DNA of 64,000 nucleotides from assembly GCA_013215505.1 (NCBI GenBank), contig JABSQZ010000026.1, positions 24,291-88,290 on the forward strand, in the 5' to 3' direction. Both the position numbers and the translations under genes were made by a program. The notes under the pieces are model-generated. The model was not told where the DNA came from, did no database searches, and worked only from the letters and a program-made list of their open reading frames with translations. This DNA is from Oceanospirillaceae bacterium. GTDB taxonomy: Bacteria > Pseudomonadota > Gammaproteobacteria > Pseudomonadales > Balneatricaceae. Below, one piece after another: positions 56,670 to 64,000 of the stretch (positions are counted from its first letter, which is position 1; the number at the start of each line of letters is the position of its first letter).

Positions 56670-57182
56670 ATGATTATCCCACACCGCGGTCAATCCCTGA
56701 TTGAAGTTATGGTTGTGCTGTTATTAATATCTATATCACTGACTGGCATGGTCGGTACCATGATAACCTCACAACAGCTCAGTCTCATTTCTATTCAAAC
56801 TTCTGATGCAGTACAGCTGGCTTCCAATATCTCTGAACGTATGCGCTTAAACAAGCCTGAGTTACAGCGTATGGAAAGCGTATATTTAACGGCAATAAAC
56901 CCTCTACAGACTAACAGCCAACTCTGTCTGGATGATCAGAATTGCCCACAGCGGCTGCAGGCGTTACAAGACCTGAATTCATGGCACTTAGAGCTAGTGC
57001 AAAAATTACCTATGTATAAAGCAGTGATCTGTCGGGACAGCACCCCCGGAGACGGTAGCTACCTGAAAAGGGACGGTTGTGACCGACAAAAAAATAGCCC
57101 GGTGGTCATTAAACTCTGGTGGCTGAGTGTTGCAAGGGCTGATAATGCTCAGCAGTTTTATGCCCTGGTGCATGCTCAGTGA
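56670..57182 (+). CDS. Minor pilin PilV-like (set C)
   Basis: This 170-residue prepilin starts MIIPHRG, then QSLIEVMVVLLLISISLTGMVGTM, a type IV helix with Glu5. The rest matches PilV-type proteins in size, with cysteine pairs (LCLDDQNC and ICRDS...GCDR) absent from sets A and B. It is clearly more distant from those sets. It overlaps the next gene by four bases. Confidence 0.8.
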   Translation: MIIPHRGQSLIEVMVVLLLISISLTGMVGTMITSQQLSLISIQTSDAVQLASNISERMRLNKPELQRMESVYLTAINPLQTNSQLCLDDQNCPQRLQALQDLNSWHLELVQKLPMYKAVICRDSTPGDGSYLKRDGCDRQKNSPVVIKLWWLSVARADNAQQFYALVHAQ

Positions 57183-58111
57183 ATCGGCAACAGGGGCTAT
57201 CATTAGTGGAATTGATGGTAGCTTCGCTGTTGGGGTTAATTTTAAGCTCGTCAATTTTAAGTACCTTGTATGCATCGATAGCGGCTAATAAATTAAAAGT
57301 TGCAGTCGAGAGTATTCATGAAAACTCTTCCCTGGCCATGCATTTTTTAGCATCGGATATTAGAGCGATTGATTTCAGCGGCTGTTTAAACACCGGCATC
57401 AGGGGCGCTAGTATTGTCTCTACAGGCCGTGTCTCTGAGCACTTGCTACGTTTTGGAGTAATCTTAGCAGAGACTGAAAATTACCAGAACTCAGATGCTA
57501 TTAGTTTTGTTAGTGCTTTAGATGCTGGTTTTGAACTCACAAAATCCATGTCTACAGTGCATAGTAGCGTCGATTTGTTGGCCGGTAGTACAGTGGCCAA
57601 TACGCGAGAAGTATTGATCACAAATTGTCAGGTTGCCGATCTGTTTACTGTATCGGGTCAGTGGAACTCACGGCTCTACCATGAAATGCCAGAGAACAGT
57701 TCGGCTAATCTCAGTTCAGTCTATCCCCGAGGTTCGATGTTATATCCCCTGTCTGTGGTCAGTTACAAAATTGCCCGCGGTGTAAGTGGCCGAGCGGGTT
57801 TATATCGAAAAGTTAATGCCCGTTATTTTCAAGAACTAATCCCCAATGTCGAGCAGCTACGTATTTCTTATGCCAGCAAACAGGGATTAGATAATAAGTT
57901 GCTCTACAGAAACAGCTCGAAAATTAGCAATTTCGATGACGTGACCAGTATTCACTTAAAACTATTGCTCAGTTCGCCAACGGAAGTGCTAAAAAAGAGA
58001 AGTTACTACCAAAACCTGCAGGGGCAGTTAATAAAAGCCCCCGACCGACGTTTATACAAGTCTTTTGAGATGACAATCGCACTACGCAATCGGGGGCTAG
58101 GCAGTGAATAA
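57179..58111 (+). CDS. Minor pilin PilW-like (set C)
   Basis: From GTG 57179 the 310-residue prepilin has a short leader MNRQQG and LSLVELMVASLLGLILSSSIL. SLAMHFLASDIRAIDFSGCL replaces the RQDVQKAGF-type region of PilW. It is about 60 residues longer than the other PilW copies. PilW assignment rests on position, helix type, size and the ending MTIALRNRGLG. Confidence 0.8.
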   Translation: MNRQQGLSLVELMVASLLGLILSSSILSTLYASIAANKLKVAVESIHENSSLAMHFLASDIRAIDFSGCLNTGIRGASIVSTGRVSEHLLRFGVILAETENYQNSDAISFVSALDAGFELTKSMSTVHSSVDLLAGSTVANTREVLITNCQVADLFTVSGQWNSRLYHEMPENSSANLSSVYPRGSMLYPLSVVSYKIARGVSGRAGLYRKVNARYFQELIPNVEQLRISYASKQGLDNKLLYRNSSKISNFDDVTSIHLKLLLSSPTEVLKKRSYYQNLQGQLIKAPDRRLYKSFEMTIALRNRGLGSE

Positions 58112-58727
58112 ACAGCAAATTTGCAGTGCCAAACCAGTACTAAAGCTTGGTTGCTTCAGCGCATTCAGGCAGCGCGGAAGCTTAATGCTCCTGTGCTTGG
58201 TGGTGATCTCTCTGCTGGCCAATATCTCTTTGCTGGGAATGGATAACGCCATTCACAGCAACAGGTTAACTACTAGCTTTATGAGCAGTTCTATCGCTTT
58301 ACAAAGAGCACAGCGGGCGATAAACCTGGCAGAAGTCGCTATTGATCTGCAAGCTGAATTCACAGTCAACAGTGCCTTCGAACCTGTCAGTCAGGGGATG
58401 TTTCCTCAATTTTATAATTCCGGATCACGACTGCAAAGTACCTGGCAGCAACTGCTGAAAAATGATTTATGCTTCAGTAATAAACATACAGTGATGCAGA
58501 CCTTAGAGGTAAAGCCGGCAAGCAAACTGAATAGATTATCCACTCACAAAAAGTTAATTAGCGCTTATATGATTGAGCATCTGCTGAGCCAAAGAAAAAC
58601 AGCGACCAGCTATTATCGAATAACAGCATGCGGAGTGGGTCTGGATGGATTTACTTTAGCGATAGTGCAGACCATGGTCCGCTATGAGACAAGTTGGCAG
58701 AGAGTCTCATGGCAACAAATTCGTTGA
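58104..58727 (+). CDS. PilX-like protein (set C)
   Basis: This 207-residue protein has a hydrophobic N-terminal helix RGSLMLLCLVVISLLANISLLG that lacks Glu5, followed by a region with AINLAEVAIDLQAEF, the PilX pattern. It ends [16 protein letters not shown], curiously like the PilY1 C-terminal ending. A 34-residue N-terminal extension lies before the helix, so a later start is possible. It overlaps pilW3 and fimT3. Confidence 0.7.
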   Translation: MNKQQICSAKPVLKLGCFSAFRQRGSLMLLCLVVISLLANISLLGMDNAIHSNRLTTSFMSSSIALQRAQRAINLAEVAIDLQAEFTVNSAFEPVSQGMFPQFYNSGSRLQSTWQQLLKNDLCFSNKHTVMQTLEVKPASKLNRLSTHKKLISAYMIEHLLSQRKTATSYYRITACGVGLDGFTLAIVQTMVRYETSWQRVSWQQIR

Positions 58728-59260
58728 TTGTCACTGTGGCTAGCCCTCAGCGTGTTGCCGGTTATAGTCTGTTCGAATTGTTAACCTGTTTAGCCATCTT
58801 ATCAATACTGTTGTTTTATGCATTACCGCATTTAGCCAGTGCCGTTGAAAATAGCAGGCTAGAGCAACGAGTAGATCTGTTGTCCCTGAGTATAAAGGCG
58901 GCAAAAGCAGAGGCGATAAAAACCCACAGGGAGATAATAATCTGTGCCAGGCAGGCACAGTTACAGGCCTGTCAGTCGAGCAGTGTCAGTGGTGCCTCCG
59001 ACTGGAGTCACGGTTGGTTAATTTTTGTCGACAGTAACGGCGATAAAGTTTATCAAGCTGAGGAGCAGCTGCTTAAATTGGTCAACCTCAAACAAGTGCA
59101 CTGCGAGGTAAAATGGAACCGTGGCACATACCTTAGCTATCATCGATTCGGTATTTTGCAAGGTTCCAGAGCGGGGAGCTTTACGGTTAATTGCGGGGTT
59201 AAGCAAACCCAGTTAGTGATTAACTGGGTGGGCCGGGTTCGGCGAGTTAACCGTAGATAG
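58709..59260 (+). CDS. FimT/GspH-type pseudopilin (set C)
   Basis: From ATG 58709 the 183-residue prepilin has leader [18 protein letters not shown], then [22 protein letters not shown] with Glu5. The GspH/FimT domain carries [23 protein letters not shown] and [11 protein letters not shown]. In this set the FimT-type gene is last, not first. Its 3' end overlaps the convergent nadE by 14 bases. Confidence 0.85.
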   Translation: MATNSLIVTVASPQRVAGYSLFELLTCLAILSILLFYALPHLASAVENSRLEQRVDLLSLSIKAAKAEAIKTHREIIICARQAQLQACQSSSVSGASDWSHGWLIFVDSNGDKVYQAEEQLLKLVNLKQVHCEVKWNRGTYLSYHRFGILQGSRAGSFTVNCGVKQTQLVINWVGRVRRVNRR

Positions 59261-60074
59261 TGGGAATCGCCTGACGCTTATGCTCGGTTTTATTGTATAT
59301 ATTGATAATACGTTGCTCTACTTCCTCGCCGACATTTTTAGCTTCGAGAAAATCATCCAATTGATCATAAGATAAGCCCAGGGCCAGCTCATCAGCTTTT
59401 TGCGGTGCCAGCTCTTCCAGATCTGCGGTGGGGGTTTTATCAACTAAAATACTTGGAGCGCCAAGGACTTTGGCTAGTTGCCTGACCTGGCGCTTGTTCA
59501 AACCAAATAGAGGGGCCAAATCGCAAGCGCCATCACCCCATTTAGTGTAAAAGCCGGTGACGTTTTCCGCAGAGTGATCAGTACCTAAAACCAGGGCGCC
59601 GATAATGCCGGCAACATGATACTGAGCAACCATCCGGGTACGCGCTTTAACATTGCCCTTAGAGAAATCTACTGCACTGGCACTGCCGCAATTAATGTTT
59701 GCAGTACTTAATCCCTGCAGTACTTGATGTTGTAGCCCATCGGTGGCTGGCTGAATATTGATGGTAATATTATTTGACGGGCGAATGAAATCTAAGGCTA
59801 TTTGCGCATCTTGTTCATCTTTCTGCTCGGCATAGGGTAGGCGGACAGCAATAAACTGGTAGATATCTGGTTGTTCGTTCAATTGATTGACAGCCAGCTG
59901 AGCGAGTCTGCCACAAGTAGTGGAATCGACACCGCCACTGATACCCAGCACTAAATTTTTTAATCCAGAGTTTTTTAGTTGAGTCTTAATAAAATCTACC
60001 CGGCGTTGAATCTCAAACTGTGGGTCAATTTTTGGTAAGACCCGCATTGCATCACAAATAGCTTGTTGGCTCAT
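59247..60074 (-). CDS. nadE: Ammonia-dependent NAD+ synthetase
   Basis: NadE amidates nicotinate adenine dinucleotide to NAD+. From ATG 60074 ([10 protein letters not shown]) the 275 residues match E. coli NadE (275). The PP-loop is [48 protein letters not shown] (in parts) and [16 protein letters not shown] follow, and TPTADLEEL is present. There is no glutaminase domain, so free ammonia is the donor. It is convergent with the set C pilin operon. Confidence 0.97.
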   Translation of the reverse strand: MSQQAICDAMRVLPKIDPQFEIQRRVDFIKTQLKNSGLKNLVLGISGGVDSTTCGRLAQLAVNQLNEQPDIYQFIAVRLPYAEQKDEQDAQIALDFIRPSNNITINIQPATDGLQHQVLQGLSTANINCGSASAVDFSKGNVKARTRMVAQYHVAGIIGALVLGTDHSAENVTGFYTKWGDGACDLAPLFGLNKRQVRQLAKVLGAPSILVDKTPTADLEELAPQKADELALGLSYDQLDDFLEAKNVGEEVEQRIINIYNKTEHKRQAIPTIYG

Positions 60075-60142
60075 AGTGTTTCTCTGACTGGGGAAAAACG
60101 ACAATCCAAAGTGTATTGAATTGCCGGGTTAGGCGCGGGGTA

Positions 60143-61084
60143 CTAGTCGAAAAGACCAAGTGAAAATCGGTTTAGCCAAGTTTTTTCTGGGTTTTCAGAG
60201 GAAGTGTCTTGCTCTGACTTTTCAGCAGTCGCTGGCTTTTGCGTAGCCGGTGTCCAGCTGGGAGGTTCAGAGCTTGTAGACCCAAGCAGCCCAAATGTCG
60301 CTGTACTGAGTAAACTCTCGTTAGACTTATTATATTTGCTGACGGAATAGTTAGGGTAGTTTTCTGAGAGAACTAATTTTGAATCAGTTGCCAGCTCATC
60401 TAATTTTAGTTGAGTGTAAGCCTGATACATGATTTCCAGGGCCCGAGGAGTGGCTAGAGATTCCTGGAAGTTTTCTACGACGTAGCGGCCTCTGTTGGCG
60501 GCGGCGACGAATGCACCCCTGCGCATGTAGTACTCAGCCACTTGCACTTCATGGGTGGCGAGGCGATTCTTCAGATACAACATGCGTTTATTGGCGTCTT
60601 GCGCGTATTGGCTATTAGGGTAGCGACCAACGAGAGTGGCAAAGGAGTCAAACGACTCTATGGCGGCGCCTGGATCTCTCTGGTTTATGTCGATGGGTAA
60701 ATACTTATCGATAAGCCCGGAAGTCTGTTCAAATGCGGCTAAACCTTTTAGGTAATAGGCATAGTCAACATTTTCGTGCACCGGATTTAGGCGAATAAAA
60801 CGTTCAGCAGATACTATCGCAGCATCTGGTTCGTCGTTTTTATAATAGGCAAATATCAGTTCTAACTGCGCTTGTTGTGAGTACTGACCAAATGGATAGC
60901 GAGCTTCCAATAGTTCTAGTTTCTCTACCGCCAGTTGGTAGTTCTCCTCTTTGAGGGCTTCGATAGATTGGGTATATAAAGTGTTTTCCGGAATATCTGG
61001 CTTTTCGATTTCCGGCCCAAACAGTGAGCAAGCAGTAGTTAAAAGGCAAAAACTAACTATTAAAAAAACTTTTGTAAAACGCAT
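60143..61084 (-). CDS. bamD: Outer membrane assembly lipoprotein BamD
   Basis: BamD is an essential part of the BAM complex that folds outer membrane proteins. The lipobox is LLTTACS near residue 19 after a short signal peptide. TPR-type repeats follow (LYTQSIEALKEENYQLAVEKLELLEARYPFGQY in parts, AQLELIFAYYKNDEPDAAI, RFIRLNPVHENVDYAYYLKG). The 313 residues exceed E. coli BamD (245) because of a C-terminal Ser/Pro-rich extension. It is divergent from rluD, the usual arrangement. Confidence 0.97.
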   Translation of the reverse strand: MRFTKVFLIVSFCLLTTACSLFGPEIEKPDIPENTLYTQSIEALKEENYQLAVEKLELLEARYPFGQYSQQAQLELIFAYYKNDEPDAAIVSAERFIRLNPVHENVDYAYYLKGLAAFEQTSGLIDKYLPIDINQRDPGAAIESFDSFATLVGRYPNSQYAQDANKRMLYLKNRLATHEVQVAEYYMRRGAFVAAANRGRYVVENFQESLATPRALEIMYQAYTQLKLDELATDSKLVLSENYPNYSVSKYNKSNESLLSTATFGLLGSTSSEPPSWTPATQKPATAEKSEQDTSSENPEKTWLNRFSLGLFD

Positions 61085-61286
61085 TTAATTTAATCCTAAC
61101 AACAAATCGCAGTTATTTTTATTCTGTTTGAAACAGCGTAAGGCCCTCAGAAAACCTTAGTGTACAGAGCCCATATTGTAACGGGTTATAGTTGGGAAAC
61201 AAGTACTGTTATTTAATCAGTGCACAGGGTCAGTTTCAGGTATAATGCGCCAATATTGTAACTCCAGAAGTGAAGCCGGAAAGTAA

Positions 61287-62252
61287 ATGTCAGAAAAAAT
61301 AGAGTTAGAGAGCCGTGTTCCCAGTGAATATACCGGCAAGCGTTTAGATCAAGTGTTAGCGTTGCAGTTCCCCGAGTACTCACGTTCGCGTTTGACTGCC
61401 TGGATTAAGGATGGAGCGGTGCTGGTGGATGGCAAAAATGTCAGGCCCAGAGAAAAGCTCTACGGTGGTGAAAAGATTCAGATAAATGCAGTTGTCGAAG
61501 ACATGGAAGTGCATCTGGGGGAAGACATTCCCATTGATATTATCTATGAAGACGATGACATCATGGTGGTTAACAAACCAGCGGGACTAGTAGTGCACCC
61601 GGCGGTGGGAAATAGATCGGGTACTCTGCTGAATGCTTTACTGCACTATTTTCCAGCTATTGCGCAAGTTCCCAGAGCAGGTATTGTGCACCGGCTAGAC
61701 ATGGACACTACCGGCTTGATGGTCGTGGCAAAAACTATTCAGGCGCAAACCGATTTAGTCAATCAATTGCAGGACCGTTCTATGGGGCGGGAATACGAGG
61801 CAATAACCCACGGTGTAATGACTGGTGGTGGCTGTGTCGAAGAGGCTATGGGACGTCATGCCACGAACAGGCTTAAAATGGCGGTGGTATCTATGGGTAA
61901 GGAAGCGATAACTCACTTTCGTTTACTGGAGAAGTTTCGGGCTCACACCCATATCAGATTAAAGCTTGAAACCGGCAGAACTCATCAAATCAGAGTACAT
62001 ATGGCACACATTCACCATCCTCTAATAGGTGACCAGACTTATGGGGGGCGCTCTCGCCTGCCAAAAGGGGTGGAGATAGAAACAATTGAGGCGCTAAGAG
62101 CATTCAAGCGCCAGGCACTACACGCCAAAAAACTAGAACTCTGGCATCCAGCCACTGGAGAGCAAATGAGCTGGGAGATACCTTTGCCGGATGATTTTGC
62201 CGCACTATTAGTAGTGCTGCAGGAAGATGCCGAGGGCCACGAAGAATACTAA
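61287..62252 (+). CDS. rluD: 23S rRNA pseudouridine(1911/1915/1917) synthase
   Basis: RluD makes three pseudouridines in helix 69 of 23S rRNA. The 321 residues (E. coli 326) have an S4 domain (RLDQVLALQFPEYSRSRLTAWIKDGAVLVDG in parts) and a catalytic domain with IVHRLDMDTTGLMVVAK containing the catalytic aspartate, GRTHQIRVHMAH and RQALHAKKLELWHP. The stop overlaps the pgeF start by one base. Confidence 0.97.
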   Translation: MSEKIELESRVPSEYTGKRLDQVLALQFPEYSRSRLTAWIKDGAVLVDGKNVRPREKLYGGEKIQINAVVEDMEVHLGEDIPIDIIYEDDDIMVVNKPAGLVVHPAVGNRSGTLLNALLHYFPAIAQVPRAGIVHRLDMDTTGLMVVAKTIQAQTDLVNQLQDRSMGREYEAITHGVMTGGGCVEEAMGRHATNRLKMAVVSMGKEAITHFRLLEKFRAHTHIRLKLETGRTHQIRVHMAHIHHPLIGDQTYGGRSRLPKGVEIETIEALRAFKRQALHAKKLELWHPATGEQMSWEIPLPDDFAALLVVLQEDAEGHEEY

Positions 62253-62983
62253 TGCACAAGATTGCAGCCAGCTGGCCAATAGCGAAAAACATAGTCGCTT
62301 TTACAACCCTTCGAGAGGGTGGGGCTAGTGCAGGCCAGTATCAAAGTTTTAATACCGGCTTGCATGTAGGTGACCATCCCGCTGCAGTACAGTCCAACCG
62401 GGACTTACTGCTGGCCGAGATGGGTCTCACAGATGCCCAGTGGCTTGAGCAAGTGCACGGCACGCAATGTATTAAAGCCACCCGGGATAAGTTAGTGGCC
62501 ACTGCAGATGCCTGTTGGACTGATGAAGCTGACTTGGCCTGCATCATTATGACCGCCGATTGCCTGCCGGTCGCTATTAATCAGGGCACTAATATCGCGG
62601 TTGCCCACGCCGGCTGGCGTGGCCTGCTGTCAGGGGTGTTAGAGTCCAGCTTGCAGCATTTCGACTTAACAGATACTAATATTTGGCTGGGGCCTGCAAT
62701 CGGTGCCAGCGCTTTCGAAGTAGGTGAGGAAGTTCGGACGCTATTTATCGCTGATAACCAGGCGACAGCTGCGGCATTTGTCGCTGCAAAGCAGCCAGGT
62801 AAATGGTTTGCTGATCTTTACCAGCTGGCGAGAATCAGACTGGTTGCTTGCGGCGTAGATCCCCAGCGAATTTACGGCGGCGAACATTGTACTTTTCAAC
62901 AGAGTGAAAAATTCTATTCCTACCGCCGCGATGGCAGTACCGGAAGAATGGCTACGGTTATTTATAGAACAGAATATAGTTAA
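62252..62983 (+). CDS. pgeF: Peptidoglycan-editing laccase-domain protein
   Basis: PgeF/YfiH (multicopper polyphenol oxidase family) removes misincorporated serine from muropeptide precursors; purine nucleosidase-type activities are also reported for the family. The 243 residues match E. coli YfiH (243). Motifs are TTLREGGASAGQYQSFNTGLHVGD, LEQVHGT, TADCLPVAI, VAHAGWRGLLSGV and FYSYRRDG. It is coupled to rluD, as in E. coli. Confidence 0.95.
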   Translation: MHKIAASWPIAKNIVAFTTLREGGASAGQYQSFNTGLHVGDHPAAVQSNRDLLLAEMGLTDAQWLEQVHGTQCIKATRDKLVATADACWTDEADLACIIMTADCLPVAINQGTNIAVAHAGWRGLLSGVLESSLQHFDLTDTNIWLGPAIGASAFEVGEEVRTLFIADNQATAAAFVAAKQPGKWFADLYQLARIRLVACGVDPQRIYGGEHCTFQQSEKFYSYRRDGSTGRMATVIYRTEYS

Positions 62984-63240
62984 CAAAAAATAACCAGCCG
63001 TTTAAATTATGCATGATTACTTGTTTTTTTGAATAAAAAAGCCTAATTTTTCGTTTATTTGATTAAAACCAGCAAATTTATGCACAACTTCCTCTATACA
63101 CTATATCCCAGAGTTTCTAGTAGTAAATTAACTTTTAGTCAGCGACAACTAGCCGTCAAGCTAAGGCACGGCCGATGGTAAGTTTAAAGTTAATTTATCC
63201 TGGAACGGACTGAATTAGAGTATTTGATGGAGTTATACCG
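62984..63240. other. AT-rich upstream region of the dioxygenase gene
   Basis: No gene. The stretch is strongly AT-rich around 63000-63130 and probably contains the promoter of the following gene. GATGGAGT lies 6-13 bases before its ATG. Confidence 0.4.
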
Positions 63241-63867
63241 ATGGCAGCAGCAGATTTTTTATTACAATTGGGTCAATTAACCAACACGAGTGTAGCGTCA
63301 CTAACAACCTCATTTGCCAATTTGCCAAAGAGTGATTATCTGGACGGCGCTTTCAGACTACGCCGTTACTCGAATTTCACTTATGCAGCAGAGTCACTAA
63401 AAGAATTACCTGCCAAAGCTTTCTCACAAAACCAGGATATTAACGAATTTCAAGGTGATGTTGCCCGAGAGTATCAGCCGATTGAGTCAGCAGTTGTCAG
63501 CAGTAGTGCCTTTTCTGAAATGTTTAAGAAGTTTAAACAAATGGCTGACATCACTGATGAAACACCTATTGAAGTGCATCAAATGCGTATTCTGGGTAAG
63601 ACTGGCGCCAGTACTGAGGCGGCCCCTGAAGGAGTGCATCAGGATGGTTTTGATTACCTGGCTGTCTTTGTTATAGAGCGCAAGAACATCGAAGGTGGAG
63701 AAATTTGTGTGCACCCGGGTAGGGAGCAGGCGCCAATAATGAAACACGCCTTCGACAAAGGTGAGTTCGTAGTACTTAACGATCGCCGTTTTTGGCACAG
63801 TGCGGCGGCTTTGCAAGCGGCCAATGATGATCCAGCATATATGGATGTGTTTGTACTAACCGCCTAA
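63241..63867 (+). CDS. 2-oxoglutarate/Fe(II) dioxygenase family protein (PF10014 type)
   Basis: This 208-residue protein belongs to the family that includes L-isoleucine dioxygenase and BsmA. The iron facial triad is His133 and Asp135 in GVHQDGFDY and His186 in RRFWHSAA. GGEICVHPG and GEFVVLNDRRFWHS are family landmarks. Such enzymes hydroxylate free amino acids, or act in stress and biofilm control; the substrate here is unknown. It stands alone after pgeF, with its own promoter region. Confidence 0.85.
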   Translation: MAAADFLLQLGQLTNTSVASLTTSFANLPKSDYLDGAFRLRRYSNFTYAAESLKELPAKAFSQNQDINEFQGDVAREYQPIESAVVSSSAFSEMFKKFKQMADITDETPIEVHQMRILGKTGASTEAAPEGVHQDGFDYLAVFVIERKNIEGGEICVHPGREQAPIMKHAFDKGEFVVLNDRRFWHSAAALQAANDDPAYMDVFVLTA

Positions 63868-64000
63868 AACTATTTATACACGGAGTGTTTCTGTTCTGAA
63901 ATGCTCTTTTTTGCTGAGCAAATGAGGATGTAAAACATTCTGTGTAACTGCTCGTTTAGTTATTTAAACATAAGGGGTTAGCTCATCTTCGAACTCAATC
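63868..64000. other. Window end, no gene seen
   Basis: A weak dyad GCTC-ttttttgct-GAGC lies near 63902-63919. No coding sequence can be supported before the window ends. Confidence 0.4.

Overview
The window looks like a chromosomal piece of a marine-type gammaproteobacterium, probably in or near the Cellvibrionales/Spongiibacteraceae. That placement is an inference from gene order and family resemblance, not from a phylogeny. The reasons are the runs fabA-fabB, ispB | rplU-rpmA-obgE-proB, rpsT | murJ-ribF-ileS-lspA-fkpB-type IV minor pilins, and nadE / bamD | rluD-pgeF, which are typical of Pseudomonas-like and Cellvibrio-like genomes.

Layout. 0-5.5 kb: tRNA-Leu(UAA), ssb, and a GABA catabolism pair (gabD-gabT) with a divergent LysR regulator and a clear candidate operator. 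5.5-12.7 kb: an accessory, visibly GC-richer and partly decayed stretch. It holds an IS21-type istB remnant, a full-length histidine-ammonia-lyase homologue that lacks the Ala-Ser-Gly triad needed to make the MIO cofactor, a stub of a second hutH, a broken exonuclease gene, an XRE regulator divergent from a membrane fatty-acid-desaturase-like protein and a PhnD-like protein, and a fragment of uvrA. 12.7-15.9 kb: a glycine betaine/proline-type ABC importer (ProX, ProW, ProV) with a terminator-like hairpin between the binding protein and the permease. 16-22.4 kb: an RmlD-like reductase, SirB-like protein, molybdenum cofactor genes moeA, moaC and moaD interleaved with two acyltransferases, and an XRE protein with membrane segments. 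22.4-36.8 kb: housekeeping genes.

36.9-59.3 kb: a very large type IV pilus minor-pilin and tip-adhesin locus. There are three minor-pilin sets (fimU-pilV-pilW-pilX twice, and pilV-pilW-pilX-fimT once), three PilY1-type adhesins and two small PilY2-like proteins. Sets A and B look like paralogous copies of one ancestral unit, fimU-pilV-pilW-pilX-pilY1-pilY2. In set A the unit is split by about 7.1 kb carrying a structurally different PilY1 (no recognisable MIDAS, with 19 consecutive X-Lys-Ser triplets) flanked on both sides by about 1.5 kb without genes. Set C is more divergent and has no adhesin. One cell could therefore assemble several alternative pilus-tip complexes, perhaps for different surfaces.

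59.2-64 kb: nadE and bamD (minus strand), rluD and pgeF, and a 2-oxoglutarate/iron dioxygenase of the PF10014 type.

The two most unusual items are the MIO-less HAL homologue at 6.3-7.9 kb, which may be a lyase acting on a trimethylated histidine such as ergothioneine, and the triplicated minor-pilin/PilY1 locus.
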